NCBI RefSeq assembly: GCF_016862755.1
Contig: NZ_BONO01000002.1
Location: 1-64,000, forward strand
Reading direction: 5' to 3'
DNA length: 64,000 nt
Source: Cellulomonas pakistanensis
GTDB lineage: Bacteria > Actinomycetota > Actinomycetes > Actinomycetales > Cellulomonadaceae
This document shows positions 1-9,311 of this stretch, piece after piece (within the stretch, counting starts at the first letter, position 1; each line of letters begins with the position of its first letter). A program made the position numbers and the translations under genes. Below the pieces are notes generated by a model. It was not told the DNA's origin. It was given only the letters and a program-made list of their open reading frames with translations, and did not search any database.

Positions 1-165
1 GGTGCGGCGGACGCCGGCGCCGCGGCGCAGGCCGACGCCCCGGCGCCGGCCCCCGCTCCCGCGGACGGCTCGGCCGCCGGTGCCCCCGACGCCGCGGTCC
101 CGACCCCCACGGACGGCTCCGCGGTCACCGCACCCGCCGACACGCCTGGCATGCTGGGCGCATGA
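1..165 (+). CDS. C-terminal tail of an upstream gene, probably uvrC (partial)
   Basis: An open frame enters from the left edge and ends at TGA 163-165. The visible 54 residues are almost entirely Ala, Pro, Asp and Thr, a low-complexity tail with no domain. The stop overlaps the rapZ start as ATGA, so the two genes are translationally coupled. In many actinobacteria the gene directly before rapZ is uvrC (excinuclease ABC subunit C), and some UvrC proteins end in such disordered tails. The identity is therefore an inference from gene order only, because nothing in this tail is diagnostic. Confidence 0.45.
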   Translation, partial: GAADAGAAAQADAPAPAPAPADGSAAGAPDAAVPTPTDGSAVTAPADTPGMLGA

Positions 166-1109
166 GCGACGAGACCTCGCCGATCACCGTCCCCCACGGC
201 ATCCCCGCGATCGAGGCGGCCACCGAGGCCCCCCGGGTCCGGCAGCCCCACGTCCTGATCATCACCGGCATGTCCGGCGCGGGCCGCACCCGCGCGGGCG
301 CCGTGCTGGAGGACATGGGCTGGTACGTCGTCGACAACCTGCCCGCGCAGATGCTCACGCACCTCGTCGGCATGCTGACCCACGGGGGGCCGCCGAGCGC
401 CGACCTGCGGATCGCCGCGGTGGTCGACGTGCGCGGCCGGGAGTTCTTCGCCGACCTGCTGGCCGTGCTCGCGCAGCTCCGCGAGTCGGGCATCGACTAC
501 CGGATCCTGTTCCTCGACGCCTCGGACGAGGTGCTGGTCCGCCGGTACGAGCAGGTCCGCCGCCCGCACCCGCTGCAGGGCGAGGGCCGGATCCTCGACG
601 GCATCGCCGCCGAGCGCACGCTGCTGGCGGACATCCGCGAGCGGGCGGACGTGCTGATCGACTCCTCCGAGACGAACGTGCACGAGCTCGGCCGGATCGT
701 CCGCGCGGCCGTGTCGTCCGAGCAGGAGGCGGACGCGCTGCGCGTGAACGTGCTGTCGTTCGGGTTCAAGTACGGCATCCCGCTGGACGCCGACCACGTC
801 GTCGACGTGCGGTTCCTCGCGAACCCGTACTGGATCACGGAGCTGCGGCACATGTCGGGCCGGGACGCCCCGGTGCGCGAGTACGTGCTCGGCCTGCCCG
901 GCGCGGTCGACTTCGTGGACCGGTACGTCGACGCCCTGGAGCCCGTGCTCGCGGGCTACGTCGCCGAGGAGAAGCGCTACGTGACGATCGCGGTCGGCTG
1001 CACCGGCGGCAAGCACCGGTCGGTCGCGATCAGCGAGGCCATCGCTGAGCGGCTCCGGAGCAGGGGCCAGCGCGTGACCGTGGCCGCGCGCGACCTCGGC
1101 AAGGAATGA
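162..1109 (+). CDS. rapZ: RapZ-family nucleotide-binding protein (RNase adapter family)
   Basis: A 315-residue protein of the RapZ/YvcJ P-loop family. The N-terminal nucleotide site is GMSGAGRT at residues 36-43, with Arg where classical Walker A has Lys. DVRGREFF follows, and the C-terminal domain carries SFGFKYG, DVRFLANPYW and GCTGGKHRS, all family signatures. In E. coli RapZ delivers small RNAs to RNase E. In Gram-positives the YvcJ homologue binds and hydrolyses nucleotides, and its role is less clear. It overlaps both neighbours by ATGA and is co-translated with yvcK and probably whiA, the usual actinobacterial trio. The first 30 residues are a poorly conserved extension. Confidence 0.95.
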   Translation: MSDETSPITVPHGIPAIEAATEAPRVRQPHVLIITGMSGAGRTRAGAVLEDMGWYVVDNLPAQMLTHLVGMLTHGGPPSADLRIAAVVDVRGREFFADLLAVLAQLRESGIDYRILFLDASDEVLVRRYEQVRRPHPLQGEGRILDGIAAERTLLADIRERADVLIDSSETNVHELGRIVRAAVSSEQEADALRVNVLSFGFKYGIPLDADHVVDVRFLANPYWITELRHMSGRDAPVREYVLGLPGAVDFVDRYVDALEPVLAGYVAEEKRYVTIAVGCTGGKHRSVAISEAIAERLRSRGQRVTVAARDLGKE

Positions 1110-2086
1110 GCCCGTCCCGCGACGGGCACCCCGCGTTCGTCGCCCTGGGCGGCGGTCACGGGCTGTCCGCCTCCCTGTCGGCCCTGCGCCGGGTGACCGA
1201 CCGGCTCACGGCGGTCGTGACCGTCGCGGACGACGGCGGGTCCTCGGGCCGGCTGCGCGACGAGCTCGACGTGCTGCCGCCCGGCGACCTGCGCATGGCG
1301 CTGTCCGCGCTGTGCGACGACTCCGACTGGGGCCGCACCTGGCGCGACGTGCTGCAGCACCGGTTCACCTCGAGCGGCGACCTCGACAACCACGCGGTGG
1401 GGAACCTGCTGATCGTGGCGCTCTGGGAGCTGCTGGGCGACACCGTCGACGGCCTCGACTGGGTCGGCCGGCTGCTCGGCGCGCGGGGGCGGGTGCTGCC
1501 GATGGCGGCCGTCCCGCTGGGCATCGAGGCGGACGTGCGGCGGCCGGACGGCCGGGTCGAGCTGGTCCGCGGCCAGAGCCACGTCGCCGTCGCGCGCGAC
1601 CCGATCGAGGCGGTGCGGCTGGTGCCGGACCGCCCGCCGGCGCTCCCGGAGGCGGTGCTCGCCGTCGAGCGCGCGGACTGGGTCGTGCTCGGGCCGGGGT
1701 CCTGGTACACCTCCGTGATCCCGCACCTGCTGGTCCCGGACCTCGCCGACGCGCTGCACCACACCTCCGCGCGCCGCATCGCCCTGCTGAACCTCGACCC
1801 CGACGACGAGACGGCCGGGATGGGCCCGTGCGAGCACCTGGACGCCCTGCGGCAGCACGCGCCCGGGCTGCGCCTGGACGCGGTGATCGCCGACCCCGGC
1901 TCGGTGGAGGACGTCGACGAGCTCGAGGAGCGCACCCGCACCCAGGGCGGCCGGCTGCTGCTGCGCCAGGTGCGCCGCGGGGACGGCACGCCGCGGCACG
2001 ACCCGCTGCGGCTGGCCGCGGCGATCAGCGACGTGGTCGAGGGCTATCTCGGCGACGTCGGCGCCCCTGACGGGATGGCAGGATGA
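1106..2086 (+). CDS. yvcK: YvcK/CofD-like gluconeogenesis factor
   Basis: A 326-residue protein of the YvcK (CofD-like, UPF0052) family. [11 protein letters not shown] at about residues 13-23 is the glycine-rich nucleotide-sugar binding loop. [17 protein letters not shown] and [13 protein letters not shown] follow, which are the most conserved parts of the family. B. subtilis YvcK is needed for growth on gluconeogenic carbon and for correct cell-wall synthesis, and binds UDP-sugars. The M. tuberculosis homologue CuvA has a cell-wall role. The start ATG at 1106 overlaps the rapZ stop (ATGA), and whiA begins four bases after the stop. Confidence 0.95.
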   Translation: MSPSRDGHPAFVALGGGHGLSASLSALRRVTDRLTAVVTVADDGGSSGRLRDELDVLPPGDLRMALSALCDDSDWGRTWRDVLQHRFTSSGDLDNHAVGNLLIVALWELLGDTVDGLDWVGRLLGARGRVLPMAAVPLGIEADVRRPDGRVELVRGQSHVAVARDPIEAVRLVPDRPPALPEAVLAVERADWVVLGPGSWYTSVIPHLLVPDLADALHHTSARRIALLNLDPDDETAGMGPCEHLDALRQHAPGLRLDAVIADPGSVEDVDELEERTRTQGGRLLLRQVRRGDGTPRHDPLRLAAAISDVVEGYLGDVGAPDGMAG

Positions 2087-2090
2087 CCGC

Positions 2091-3071
2091 ATGGCTCTGA
2101 CGGCACAGGTGAAGGACGAGCTTGCGCGGCTCCAGGTCGACAAGACGTCGTGCCGGAAGGCGGAGGTGTCGGCGACGCTCCGGTTCGCGGGCGGGCTGCA
2201 CATCATCTCGGGGCGGATCGTCATCGAGGCCGAGCTGGACACCGGGATGGCCGCGCGCCGGCTGCGCACGGCCATCGCCGAGGTCTACGGCCACCAGTCC
2301 GAGGTGATCGTCGTGTCCGGCGGCGGCCTGCGACGCGGCAACCGGTACGTGGTGCGGGTCGTCAAGGACGGGGAGTCGCTCGCGCGGCAGACCGGCCTGC
2401 TCGACAACCGCGGCCGCCCGGTGCGCGGCCTGCCCCCGCAGATCGTGTCCGCGGGCGTCCAGGAGGCCGAGGCGGCGTGGCGCGGGGCGTTCCTCGCGCA
2501 CGGCTCGCTCACGGAGCCCGGGCGGTCGTCCGCGCTCGAGGTGACCTGCCCGGGTCCCGAGGCCGCGCTGGCGCTGGTCGGCGCGGCGCGGCGGATGCAG
2601 ATCCCGGCGAAGGCGCGCGAGGTGCGCAACGTCGACCGCGTGGTGATCCGCGACGGCGACGCGATCGCCGCGATGCTCGCCCGGCTCGGCGCGCACGAGA
2701 CGCTGCTGGTCTGGGAGGAGCGCCGGGTGCGGCGCGAGGTGCGCGGCACCGCGAACCGCCTGGCCAACTTCGACGACGCCAACCTGCGCCGGTCCGCCCG
2801 CGCGGCGGTGGCGGCGGGCGCCCGGGTCGAGCGCGCGTTCGAGATCCTCGGCCCCGACGTGCCCGAGCACCTGCGCGAGGCGGGGGAGCTGCGGCTCGCC
2901 CACAAGGAGGCCTCGCTGGAGGAGCTCGGCAAGCTCGCCGACCCCGTGCTCACCAAGGACGCCGTGGCCGGCCGGATCCGCCGCCTGCTGGCGACGGCCG
3001 ACAAGAAGGCGGCCGACCTGGGCATCCCGGACACCGAGTCCGGGCTGAGCCCCGACCTGCTGGACCTCTAG
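2091..3071 (+). CDS. whiA: WhiA, sporulation/cell-division transcription factor
   Basis: A 326-residue WhiA protein. The N-terminal two thirds form the LAGLIDADG-endonuclease-like fold typical of the family ([28 protein letters not shown]). The C-terminal helix-turn-helix lies in the segment with [21 protein letters not shown]. WhiA is a DNA-binding protein that in Streptomyces works with WhiB to control division genes, and in non-sporulating relatives and Bacillus affects division and chromosome segregation. A GGCAGGA ribosome site precedes ATG 2091. It is the third gene of the rapZ-yvcK-whiA unit. The next gene, gap, has its own promoter region. Confidence 0.96.
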   Translation: MALTAQVKDELARLQVDKTSCRKAEVSATLRFAGGLHIISGRIVIEAELDTGMAARRLRTAIAEVYGHQSEVIVVSGGGLRRGNRYVVRVVKDGESLARQTGLLDNRGRPVRGLPPQIVSAGVQEAEAAWRGAFLAHGSLTEPGRSSALEVTCPGPEAALALVGAARRMQIPAKAREVRNVDRVVIRDGDAIAAMLARLGAHETLLVWEERRVRREVRGTANRLANFDDANLRRSARAAVAAGARVERAFEILGPDVPEHLREAGELRLAHKEASLEELGKLADPVLTKDAVAGRIRRLLATADKKAADLGIPDTESGLSPDLLDL

Positions 3072-4305
<1,234 letters not shown>

Positions 4306-4344
4306 CACCCGTCCGTCCGTAGCGACGGTCATGCGTCCGCGCAC

Positions 4345-4372
4345 CGCCGGGGTCGGTCACTCGACCCCGGCG
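4345..4372 (+). terminator. Hairpin between gap and pgk
   Basis: Perfect 11-bp stem CGCCGGGGTCG (4345-4355) pairing with CGACCCCGGCG (4362-4372) around a 6-base loop. No U-tract follows, as is common in high-GC actinobacteria. It may be a partial terminator or an RNA stability element that sets different levels of gap and pgk transcripts. Confidence 0.6.
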
Positions 4373-4425
4373 TGGCGCGGACGCTGCCATGTGGAGACCC
4401 TGACGCAAGCGAGGTAGGAGACGTT

Positions 4426-5616
4426 ATGAAGACCATCGAGGACCTCGGCGACCTGCGCGGCAAGCGCGTGCTCGTCCGTTCCGACTTCAACGTGCCGCTC
4501 GACGGCACGACCATCACCGACGACGGCCGCATCCGCGCGGCGCTGCCGACGCTGCAGCGGCTCACGCAGGCCGGCGCCCGCGTCGTCGTGACCGCGCACC
4601 TCGGCCGCCCCAAGGGCGAGCCGGACGCGAAGTACTCCCTGGCGCCCGTCGCCGCCCGCCTCGGCGAGCTGCTCGGCCAGGACGTGACGCTGGCGGAGGA
4701 CGTCGTCGGCGAGTCCGCCAAGGCGACCGTCGCCGCGCTCGAGGACGGCCAGGTGGCCCTGCTCGAGAACATCCGGTTCGACGCCCGCGAGACCTCCAAG
4801 GACGACGCCGTGCGCGGCGAGCTCGCGGACGAGCTGGCCCAGCTCGCCGACGCGTTCGTCTCCGACGGCTTCGGCGTCGTGCACCGCAAGCAGGCGTCGG
4901 TCTACGACGTCGCGCTGCGCCTGCCGCACGCCGCGGGCACGCTCGTGCTCGCCGAGGTCGAGGCCCTGCGCAAGGCCGTCGAGGACCCGGAGCGCCCCTA
5001 CGTCGTCGTGCTCGGCGGCTCGAAGGTCTCCGACAAGCTCGGCGTGATCGCGAACCTGCTGACCAAGGCCGACAAGCTGCTCATCGGCGGCGGCATGGTC
5101 TTCACGTTCCTCAAGGCCCAGGGCCACGAGGTCGGCTCCTCGCTGCTCGAGGAGGACCAGGTCGAGACGGTCAAGGGCTACCTCGCCCAGGCGCAGGAGT
5201 CCGGCGTCGAGATCGTGCTGCCCGTCGACATCGTCGCGGCCGACGGCTTCGCCGCCGACGCCCCGCACGAGACCGTCGACGCGGACCAGATCCCGGCCGG
5301 CAAGATGGGCCTGGACATCGGCCCGCGGTCGGGCGAGCTGTTCCGCGACGCCATCCTCGGCGCGAAGACCATCGCCTGGAACGGCCCCATGGGCGTGTTC
5401 GAGTTCCCGGCGTTCGCCGAGGGCACCAAGGCCGTCGCGCAGGCGCTCGTCGACACCGACGGCTTCTCCATCGTCGGCGGCGGCGACTCGGCCGCGGCGG
5501 TCCGCCGCCTCGGCTTCGACGAGGCCGGCTTCGGCCACATCTCGACCGGCGGCGGCGCGTCGCTGGAGCTCCTCGAGGGCAAGACCCTCCCCGGCATCGC
5601 GGTCCTGGAGGACTGA
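4426..5616 (+). CDS. pgk: Phosphoglycerate kinase
   Basis: Transfers phosphate from 1,3-bisphosphoglycerate to ADP in glycolysis. The protein is 396 residues, the usual family length. ATG 4426 was chosen because GAGGTAGGAG sits just upstream and the protein then begins with the expected [20 protein letters not shown]. Other signatures are RSDFNVPL near the N-terminus, the hinge-region [15 protein letters not shown], and the C-terminal ATP-loop [13 protein letters not shown]. tpiA starts five bases after the stop, so pgk and tpiA are co-transcribed. Confidence 0.98.
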   Translation: MKTIEDLGDLRGKRVLVRSDFNVPLDGTTITDDGRIRAALPTLQRLTQAGARVVVTAHLGRPKGEPDAKYSLAPVAARLGELLGQDVTLAEDVVGESAKATVAALEDGQVALLENIRFDARETSKDDAVRGELADELAQLADAFVSDGFGVVHRKQASVYDVALRLPHAAGTLVLAEVEALRKAVEDPERPYVVVLGGSKVSDKLGVIANLLTKADKLLIGGGMVFTFLKAQGHEVGSSLLEEDQVETVKGYLAQAQESGVEIVLPVDIVAADGFAADAPHETVDADQIPAGKMGLDIGPRSGELFRDAILGAKTIAWNGPMGVFEFPAFAEGTKAVAQALVDTDGFSIVGGGDSAAAVRRLGFDEAGFGHISTGGGASLELLEGKTLPGIAVLED

Positions 5617-5621
5617 TCCAC

Positions 5622-6410
5622 ATGGCACGTACCCCCCTCATCGCGGGCAACTGGAAGCTCAACCTCGACCACCACGAGGCCGTGCACCTGGTGCAGAAGC
5701 TCGCGTGGACCCTGAAGGACGCCAAGCACGACTTCGGCACCGCCGAGGTCGTCGTCCTGCCGTCGTTCACCAACATCCGCTCCGTGCAGACCCTGGTCGA
5801 CGCGGACAAGCTGGAGATCGGCTACGGCGCGCAGGACGTGTCCGCGCACGCCTCCGGCGCGTACACCGGCGAGGTCTCGGCGGCGCAGCTCGCCAAGCTC
5901 GGCGTCACCTACGTCGCGACCGGCCACTCGGAGCGCCGGGAGTACCACGGCGAGTCCGACGCGGTCGTGGCCGCCAAGACGGTCGCCGCGCTCGGCGCGG
6001 GCATCACCCCGATCGTCTGCGTCGGCGAGGGCCTGGAGATCCGCAAGGCGGGCACCCACGTCGAGTACACGCTGACCCAGCTCGAGGGCTCCCTGGCCGG
6101 CGTCACCGCCGAGCAGGCGCCGACCGTCGTCATCGCCTACGAGCCCGTCTGGGCCATCGGCACCGGCGAGGTCGCGACCCCCGAGGACGCGCAGGAGGTC
6201 TGCGAGGCCATCCGCGGCAAGCTCGCCGAGCTGTACTCGGCCGAGGTCGCCGACGCCGTCCGCGTGCTCTACGGCGGCTCGGTGAAGTCCGGCAACGCCG
6301 CGCAGATCATCGGCAAGCCCGACGTCGACGGCGCGCTCGTCGGCGGCGCCTCGCTCGACGCCGAGGAGTTCGCGAAGATCGCGCGCTTCCAGGAGCACGC
6401 CGGCGCCTGA
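5622..6410 (+). CDS. tpiA: Triosephosphate isomerase
   Basis: Interconverts dihydroxyacetone phosphate and glyceraldehyde 3-phosphate. The protein is 262 residues. The catalytic residues are all visible: Asn and Lys in AGNWKLN near the N-terminus, His in TGHSERR, and Glu in the signature [11 protein letters not shown]. The phosphate-binding loops [11 protein letters not shown] and [12 protein letters not shown] close the barrel. It is third in the gap-pgk-tpiA group, five bases after pgk. The following 185 bases are rich in overlapping GC hairpins (6411-6470) and then hold the secG promoter. Confidence 0.98.
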   Translation: MARTPLIAGNWKLNLDHHEAVHLVQKLAWTLKDAKHDFGTAEVVVLPSFTNIRSVQTLVDADKLEIGYGAQDVSAHASGAYTGEVSAAQLAKLGVTYVATGHSERREYHGESDAVVAAKTVAALGAGITPIVCVGEGLEIRKAGTHVEYTLTQLEGSLAGVTAEQAPTVVIAYEPVWAIGTGEVATPEDAQEVCEAIRGKLAELYSAEVADAVRVLYGGSVKSGNAAQIIGKPDVDGALVGGASLDAEEFAKIARFQEHAGA

Positions 6411-6500
6411 GCCGGGCCCGGGGCGGGGCGCGCGGCGGCAGCACGCCGGCGCGCGCCCGGCCGACCGGGTGACGCGCCGCGGCGATCCGGCCTGTCGTGC

Positions 6501-6542
6501 TGGATTCCTGCGCCGCGCGTCGCCTACCCTGGACCGCGGTCC
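6501..6542 (+). promoter_or_regulatory. Probable secG promoter with overlapping palindrome
   Basis: A -35-like TGGATT (6501-6506) and a -10-like TACCCT (6525-6530) are separated by 18 bases. The palindrome GGACCGCGGTCC (6531-6542) begins right after the -10, so it would cover the transcription start. The same GGACC-2-GGTCC shape occurs upstream of gap and of ctaB/tal. A regulator site is plausible but untested. The bases before it (6411-6470) form GC-rich stems that may end the glycolytic transcript. Confidence 0.4.
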
Positions 6543-6595
6543 ACCCGACGGACCCCGGCCGGGGTCCCCGACAGCTGAGAAGAGCCAGACACGCC

Positions 6596-6838
6596 GTGAC
6601 AGCCCTCACCATCGCCCTCCAGGTCCTCCTGGTGGTCACGAGCCTGCTGCTCGTCCCGCTCGTCCTGCTGCACAAGGGCAAGGGTGGCGGCCTCTCCGAC
6701 ATGTTCGGCGGCGGCATCACCAGCAGCGCCGGGTCCTCCGGCGTGGCCGAGCGGAACCTGAACCGCATCACCGTGGGCGTCGCCCTGGTGTGGGCGGTCA
6801 TCATCGTCCTGCTCGGTCTCATCGAGCGCGTGAGCTGA
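6596..6838 (+). CDS. secG: SecG, preprotein translocase subunit
   Basis: Small subunit of the SecYEG protein-export channel in the plasma membrane. The protein is 80 residues from GTG 6596, the usual size. Two membrane segments are visible (residues about 3-22 and 55-75), separated by the Gly-rich loop HKGKGGGLSDMFGGG, the family hallmark. An upstream in-frame start at 6497 would add an unrelated 33-residue leader. Its place between tpiA and rbpA is conserved in actinobacteria. rbpA follows after 13 bases with a GGGAGACGA ribosome site. Confidence 0.93.
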   Translation: MTALTIALQVLLVVTSLLLVPLVLLHKGKGGGLSDMFGGGITSSAGSSGVAERNLNRITVGVALVWAVIIVLLGLIERVS

Positions 6839-6851
6839 GGGAGACGACCTC

Positions 6852-7208
6852 ATGGCGAGCGGAAGTGCGATCCGGGGGTCCCGCGTCGGCGCGGGCCCCA
6901 TGGGCGAGGCCGAGCGCGGCGACGCCGCGCCCCGGGTGTGGATCTCCTACTGGTGCGCGAACGGCCACGAGACCCGTCCGAGCTTCGCGGAGGAGGCCGC
7001 TGCTGAGGCCCCCGAGACCTGGGACTGCCCGCGCTGCGGGTTCCCGGCCGGGCAGGACCAGGAGAACCCGCCGTCCCCGATGCGGAACGAGCCCTACAAG
7101 ACCCACCTGGCCTACGTGAAGGAGCGCCGGTCCGCCGAGGACGGCGAGGCGATCCTGGACGAGGCGCTGGCCGCGCTCCGCGCCCGCCGGCGCGGCGGGG
7201 TGCGCTGA
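6852..7208 (+). CDS. rbpA: RbpA, RNA polymerase-binding transcription activator
   Basis: An actinobacteria-specific protein that binds RNA polymerase and the primary sigma factor and stabilises open complexes. In mycobacteria it also affects rifampicin tolerance. The protein is 118 residues. The core domain contains WISYWCANGHETRPSF and WDCPRCGFPAGQD, the paired Cys motif region of the family. The basic linker and C-terminal sigma-interacting helix include PYKTHLAYVKERRS and EAILDEALAALRARR. It is the last gene of the forward run, and two strong hairpins follow before the convergent pgl. Confidence 0.95.
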   Translation: MASGSAIRGSRVGAGPMGEAERGDAAPRVWISYWCANGHETRPSFAEEAAAEAPETWDCPRCGFPAGQDQENPPSPMRNEPYKTHLAYVKERRSAEDGEAILDEALAALRARRRGGVR

Positions 7209-7236
7209 CCCGCACCCGCACGCACGCACGACCCGC

Positions 7237-7268
7237 GAGGGCCCCGCAGCACGCGCTGCGGGGCCCTC
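7237..7268. terminator. Strong hairpin downstream of rbpA
   Basis: Perfect 14-bp stem GAGGGCCCCGCAGC (7237-7250) and GCTGCGGGGCCCTC (7255-7268) with the loop ACGC. It sits 28 bases after the rbpA stop, the expected place for its terminator. The same core stem recurs at 7551-7591, before the convergent pgl stop. Confidence 0.8.
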
Positions 7269-7329
7269 GGCGCGTGAGCGCCCGCCCGGGCGCGCGGTGC
7301 AGCGCCCCGCGGCGAGGTCGAGGGCTTCC

Positions 7330-7382
7330 GCCGAGGTCGAGGGTTTCGAACCGCCTCGGACCGGTAAACCCTCGACCTCGGC
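7330..7382. repeat. 17-bp perfect inverted repeat in the rbpA/pgl gap
   Basis: The left arm GCCGAGGTCGAGGGTTT (7330-7346) and right arm AAACCCTCGACCTCGGC (7366-7382) are exact complements around 19 bases. A partial direct copy of the left arm (CGAGGTCGAGGG) lies just upstream at about 7315-7326, and GAGGTCGACGGTTCCGCC lies near 7438. Short GACCTCGGC pieces also occur in other gaps (about 34,604 and 57,690). No gene is seen in 7269-7550. This looks like a dispersed intergenic repeat element. Confidence 0.75.
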
Positions 7383-7550
7383 GAGCGCGCGGGGCGCACT
7401 CCCGCCCGGCAGCCGCGCGAGGTCTCGGTTCCGCCCGAGGTCGACGGTTCCGCCGACCCTCTGGTGGCCGGAACCGACGACGTCGGCGGTACTGGTCCGC
7501 GGTTGGCGAGAGGGGCCGCGGGCGAAGCAGGGAGCGGGGGAGGCGGAGAT

Positions 7551-7591
7551 GCGCGAGGGCCCCGCAGCCGGCGGCTGCGGGGCCCTCGCGC
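7551..7591. terminator. Strong hairpin downstream of pgl (bidirectional)
   Basis: Perfect 19-bp stem GCGCGAGGGCCCCGCAGCC (7551-7569) and its complement at 7573-7591 with a 3-base loop. It lies 20 bases beyond the pgl stop on the reverse strand, so it probably ends the tal-zwf-opcA-pgl transcript. Fourteen bases of each arm are identical to the rbpA hairpin at 7237-7268. Confidence 0.82.
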
Positions 7592-7611
7592 GTGCGGGTC
7601 GGAGCGCCCGG

Positions 7612-8394
7612 CTACGCCGCCCCGGGGGTGGCGCCGACCTCGGCCACCGCCGCGGCGTCGACCAGCCAGAGCGTCGCCTCCGTGCCGCGGGCGCCCGCGG
7701 CCGGGGTGGTCGACACGGGCGCGTCGGACAGCGCCGACGCGACCGCCGGGGCCTTCTCGGCGCCGGCCGCGACCACCCACACCTCGCGCGCCGCGCGGAT
7801 CGACTCGAACGTGAGCGACACGCGCTCCGGCGGCGGCTTGGGGGAGCCGTGGATCCCGACGGTGGGGACGCCGGTGACGTCCACGCCCTCGTGCCCGGGG
7901 AACAGCGAGGCCACGTGCCCGTCCGGGCCCATGCCGAGCACGAGCACGTCGAACGTCGGGACGTCGGCCCCCTCGGGCGCGAACGCGGCGAGCTCGGCGG
8001 CGTAGGCCGCGGCCGAGTCCTCCGGGGTCGCGATGCCCGCGGCGGGGTCGAGCGGCCGCATCGGGTGCACGTTGGCCGCGGGGAGGGCGTCGCCGAGCGC
8101 GTCGATCAGCGCCTCGCGTGCCTGTGTCTCGTTCCGGTCGGCGTCGCCGTCGGCGAGGAACCGCTCGTCGCCCCACCACAGGTGCACGCCGGTCCAGTCG
8201 ACGGCCCCGCGCGCGGGCGACCCCGCGACGGCGGCGAGCGTCTTGATGCCCACCGTCCCGCCGGTCAGCACGACGTGCACCGGAGCGGCGGCGGACTGCA
8301 GGTCGACGAGCCGGGTGATCAGCCGCGCGGCCGTGGCCTCCGCCAGGGTGTCCGCGTCCGGGTGCACGAGCACCGTGCGCGGGGCGCCGGTCAC
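7612..8394 (-). CDS. pgl: 6-phosphogluconolactonase
   Basis: Hydrolyses 6-phosphogluconolactone, the second step of the oxidative pentose phosphate pathway. The protein is 260 residues from GTG 8394. The start was chosen because it overlaps the opcA stop as GTGA, and the protein then reads TGAPRTVLVHPDADTL. Family signatures are VVLTGGTVGIKTL, HLWWGDERFLADGDADRN and VLGMGPDGHVASLFPGH. The frame is open further upstream inside opcA, but that part is antisense-like composition and not gene. It is last in the tal-zwf-opcA-pgl operon. Confidence 0.96.
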   Translation of the reverse strand: MTGAPRTVLVHPDADTLAEATAARLITRLVDLQSAAAPVHVVLTGGTVGIKTLAAVAGSPARGAVDWTGVHLWWGDERFLADGDADRNETQAREALIDALGDALPAANVHPMRPLDPAAGIATPEDSAAAYAAELAAFAPEGADVPTFDVLVLGMGPDGHVASLFPGHEGVDVTGVPTVGIHGSPKPPPERVSLTFESIRAAREVWVVAAGAEKAPAVASALSDAPVSTTPAAGARGTEATLWLVDAAAVAEVGATPGAA

Positions 8395-9311
8395 GCGCCC
8401 ACCTTGGTCAGGCCCTTGCGCAGGACCTCGCCGTACACCTCGTCGGCGTCGAGCCGGCGGAGCTCCTCGGCCAGGCACTCCCGCAGCTGGCGGATCGGCA
8501 GCGCGATCCGGTGCTCGGGCTGGTCGGGCTGGCGCAGCGCGGCGGTCTTGCCGTCGGGCCGGTCCAGCACGATCGGGCCGGACCGGCGCTCGAGCCGGAC
8601 CTGGGTGATCGCCGGGGCGTCGGCCTGCCGCTCGATGTCGACCGGGCAGTTGAGCGCCCAGCCCAGCCACGCCGCCATGAGGTCGACGGACGGGTGGGTG
8701 CTCTCGCCGGACACGACCGCGCGGGTGACGGGCTCGAACGGCGGCTGGTCCAGCGTCGCCGCGATGAGCCCGCGCCACAGGGTGGTCCGGGTCCACGCCA
8801 GGTCGGTGTCGCCCTCGGCGTAGCCGCCGGCGAGCCGGTGCAGGGCGTCGGACGGGTCGGTGCACTCGGTGCTGTCGGTGATCCGGCGGCGCGCGAGCTG
8901 GCCCAGCGGGTGCTGCGACGGGTCGTCGGGCACCTGGTACGGCCACCACGCCACGATCGGCGCGTCCGGCAGCAGCAGGGGGAGCACCAGGGTGTCCAGG
9001 TGCGCGGCCTGCGCGGCCGACGGGTGCAGGAGCACGACCTCGCTCGCGCCGGCGTCGCCGCCGAGCCGGATCTGCGCGTCGAGCTCGGAGTCGTCGCCCG
9101 AGGGGCGGGACTCGGTGAGCACGATCACGCGGCACGGGTGCTCGCGGCTGGCGTCGTTCGCCGCCTCGATCGCCGCCTCGGGGTCGTTGCTGCCGACGTC
9201 GATGATGAGGGTGAGCACGCGCCCGAGGGCGACGGCGCCGCCCTCCTCGCGCTCGGTGACCAGCCGCTTGTTGATGTCGCGGGTGGTCGTCTTGGGCAGG
9301 TCGATGATCAC
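8391..9311 (-). CDS. opcA: OpcA, glucose-6-phosphate dehydrogenase assembly protein
   Basis: An actinobacterial and cyanobacterial partner needed for assembly or full activity of glucose-6-phosphate dehydrogenase. The protein is 306 residues starting at GTG 9311 ([17 protein letters not shown]), which overlaps the zwf stop as GTGA. Conserved stretches include GRVLTLIID, PDAPIVAWWPYQVP, RRITDSTE, LAWTRTTLWRGLIAATLDQPP and LMAAWLGWALNCPV, as in other OpcA proteins. It is flanked on both sides by four-base overlaps, so its synthesis is coupled to zwf. Confidence 0.95.
   Translation of the reverse strand: MIIDLPKTTTRDINKRLVTEREEGGAVALGRVLTLIIDVGSNDPEAAIEAANDASREHPCRVIVLTESRPSGDDSELDAQIRLGGDAGASEVVLLHPSAAQAAHLDTLVLPLLLPDAPIVAWWPYQVPDDPSQHPLGQLARRRITDSTECTDPSDALHRLAGGYAEGDTDLAWTRTTLWRGLIAATLDQPPFEPVTRAVVSGESTHPSVDLMAAWLGWALNCPVDIERQADAPAITQVRLERRSGPIVLDRPDGKTAALRQPDQPEHRIALPIRQLRECLAEELRRLDADEVYGEVLRKGLTKVGA

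Noticed and set aside
2-1048. Long open frame over rapZ in another frame
   Set aside because: It is Arg/Pro-rich with no domain and lies over a clear rapZ gene. Such long frames are common shadows at this GC content.
7315-7460. Possible CRISPR array from repeated GAGGTCGAGGG pieces
   Set aside because: The copies are few, unevenly spaced and partly inverted, with no uniform spacers and no cas genes.
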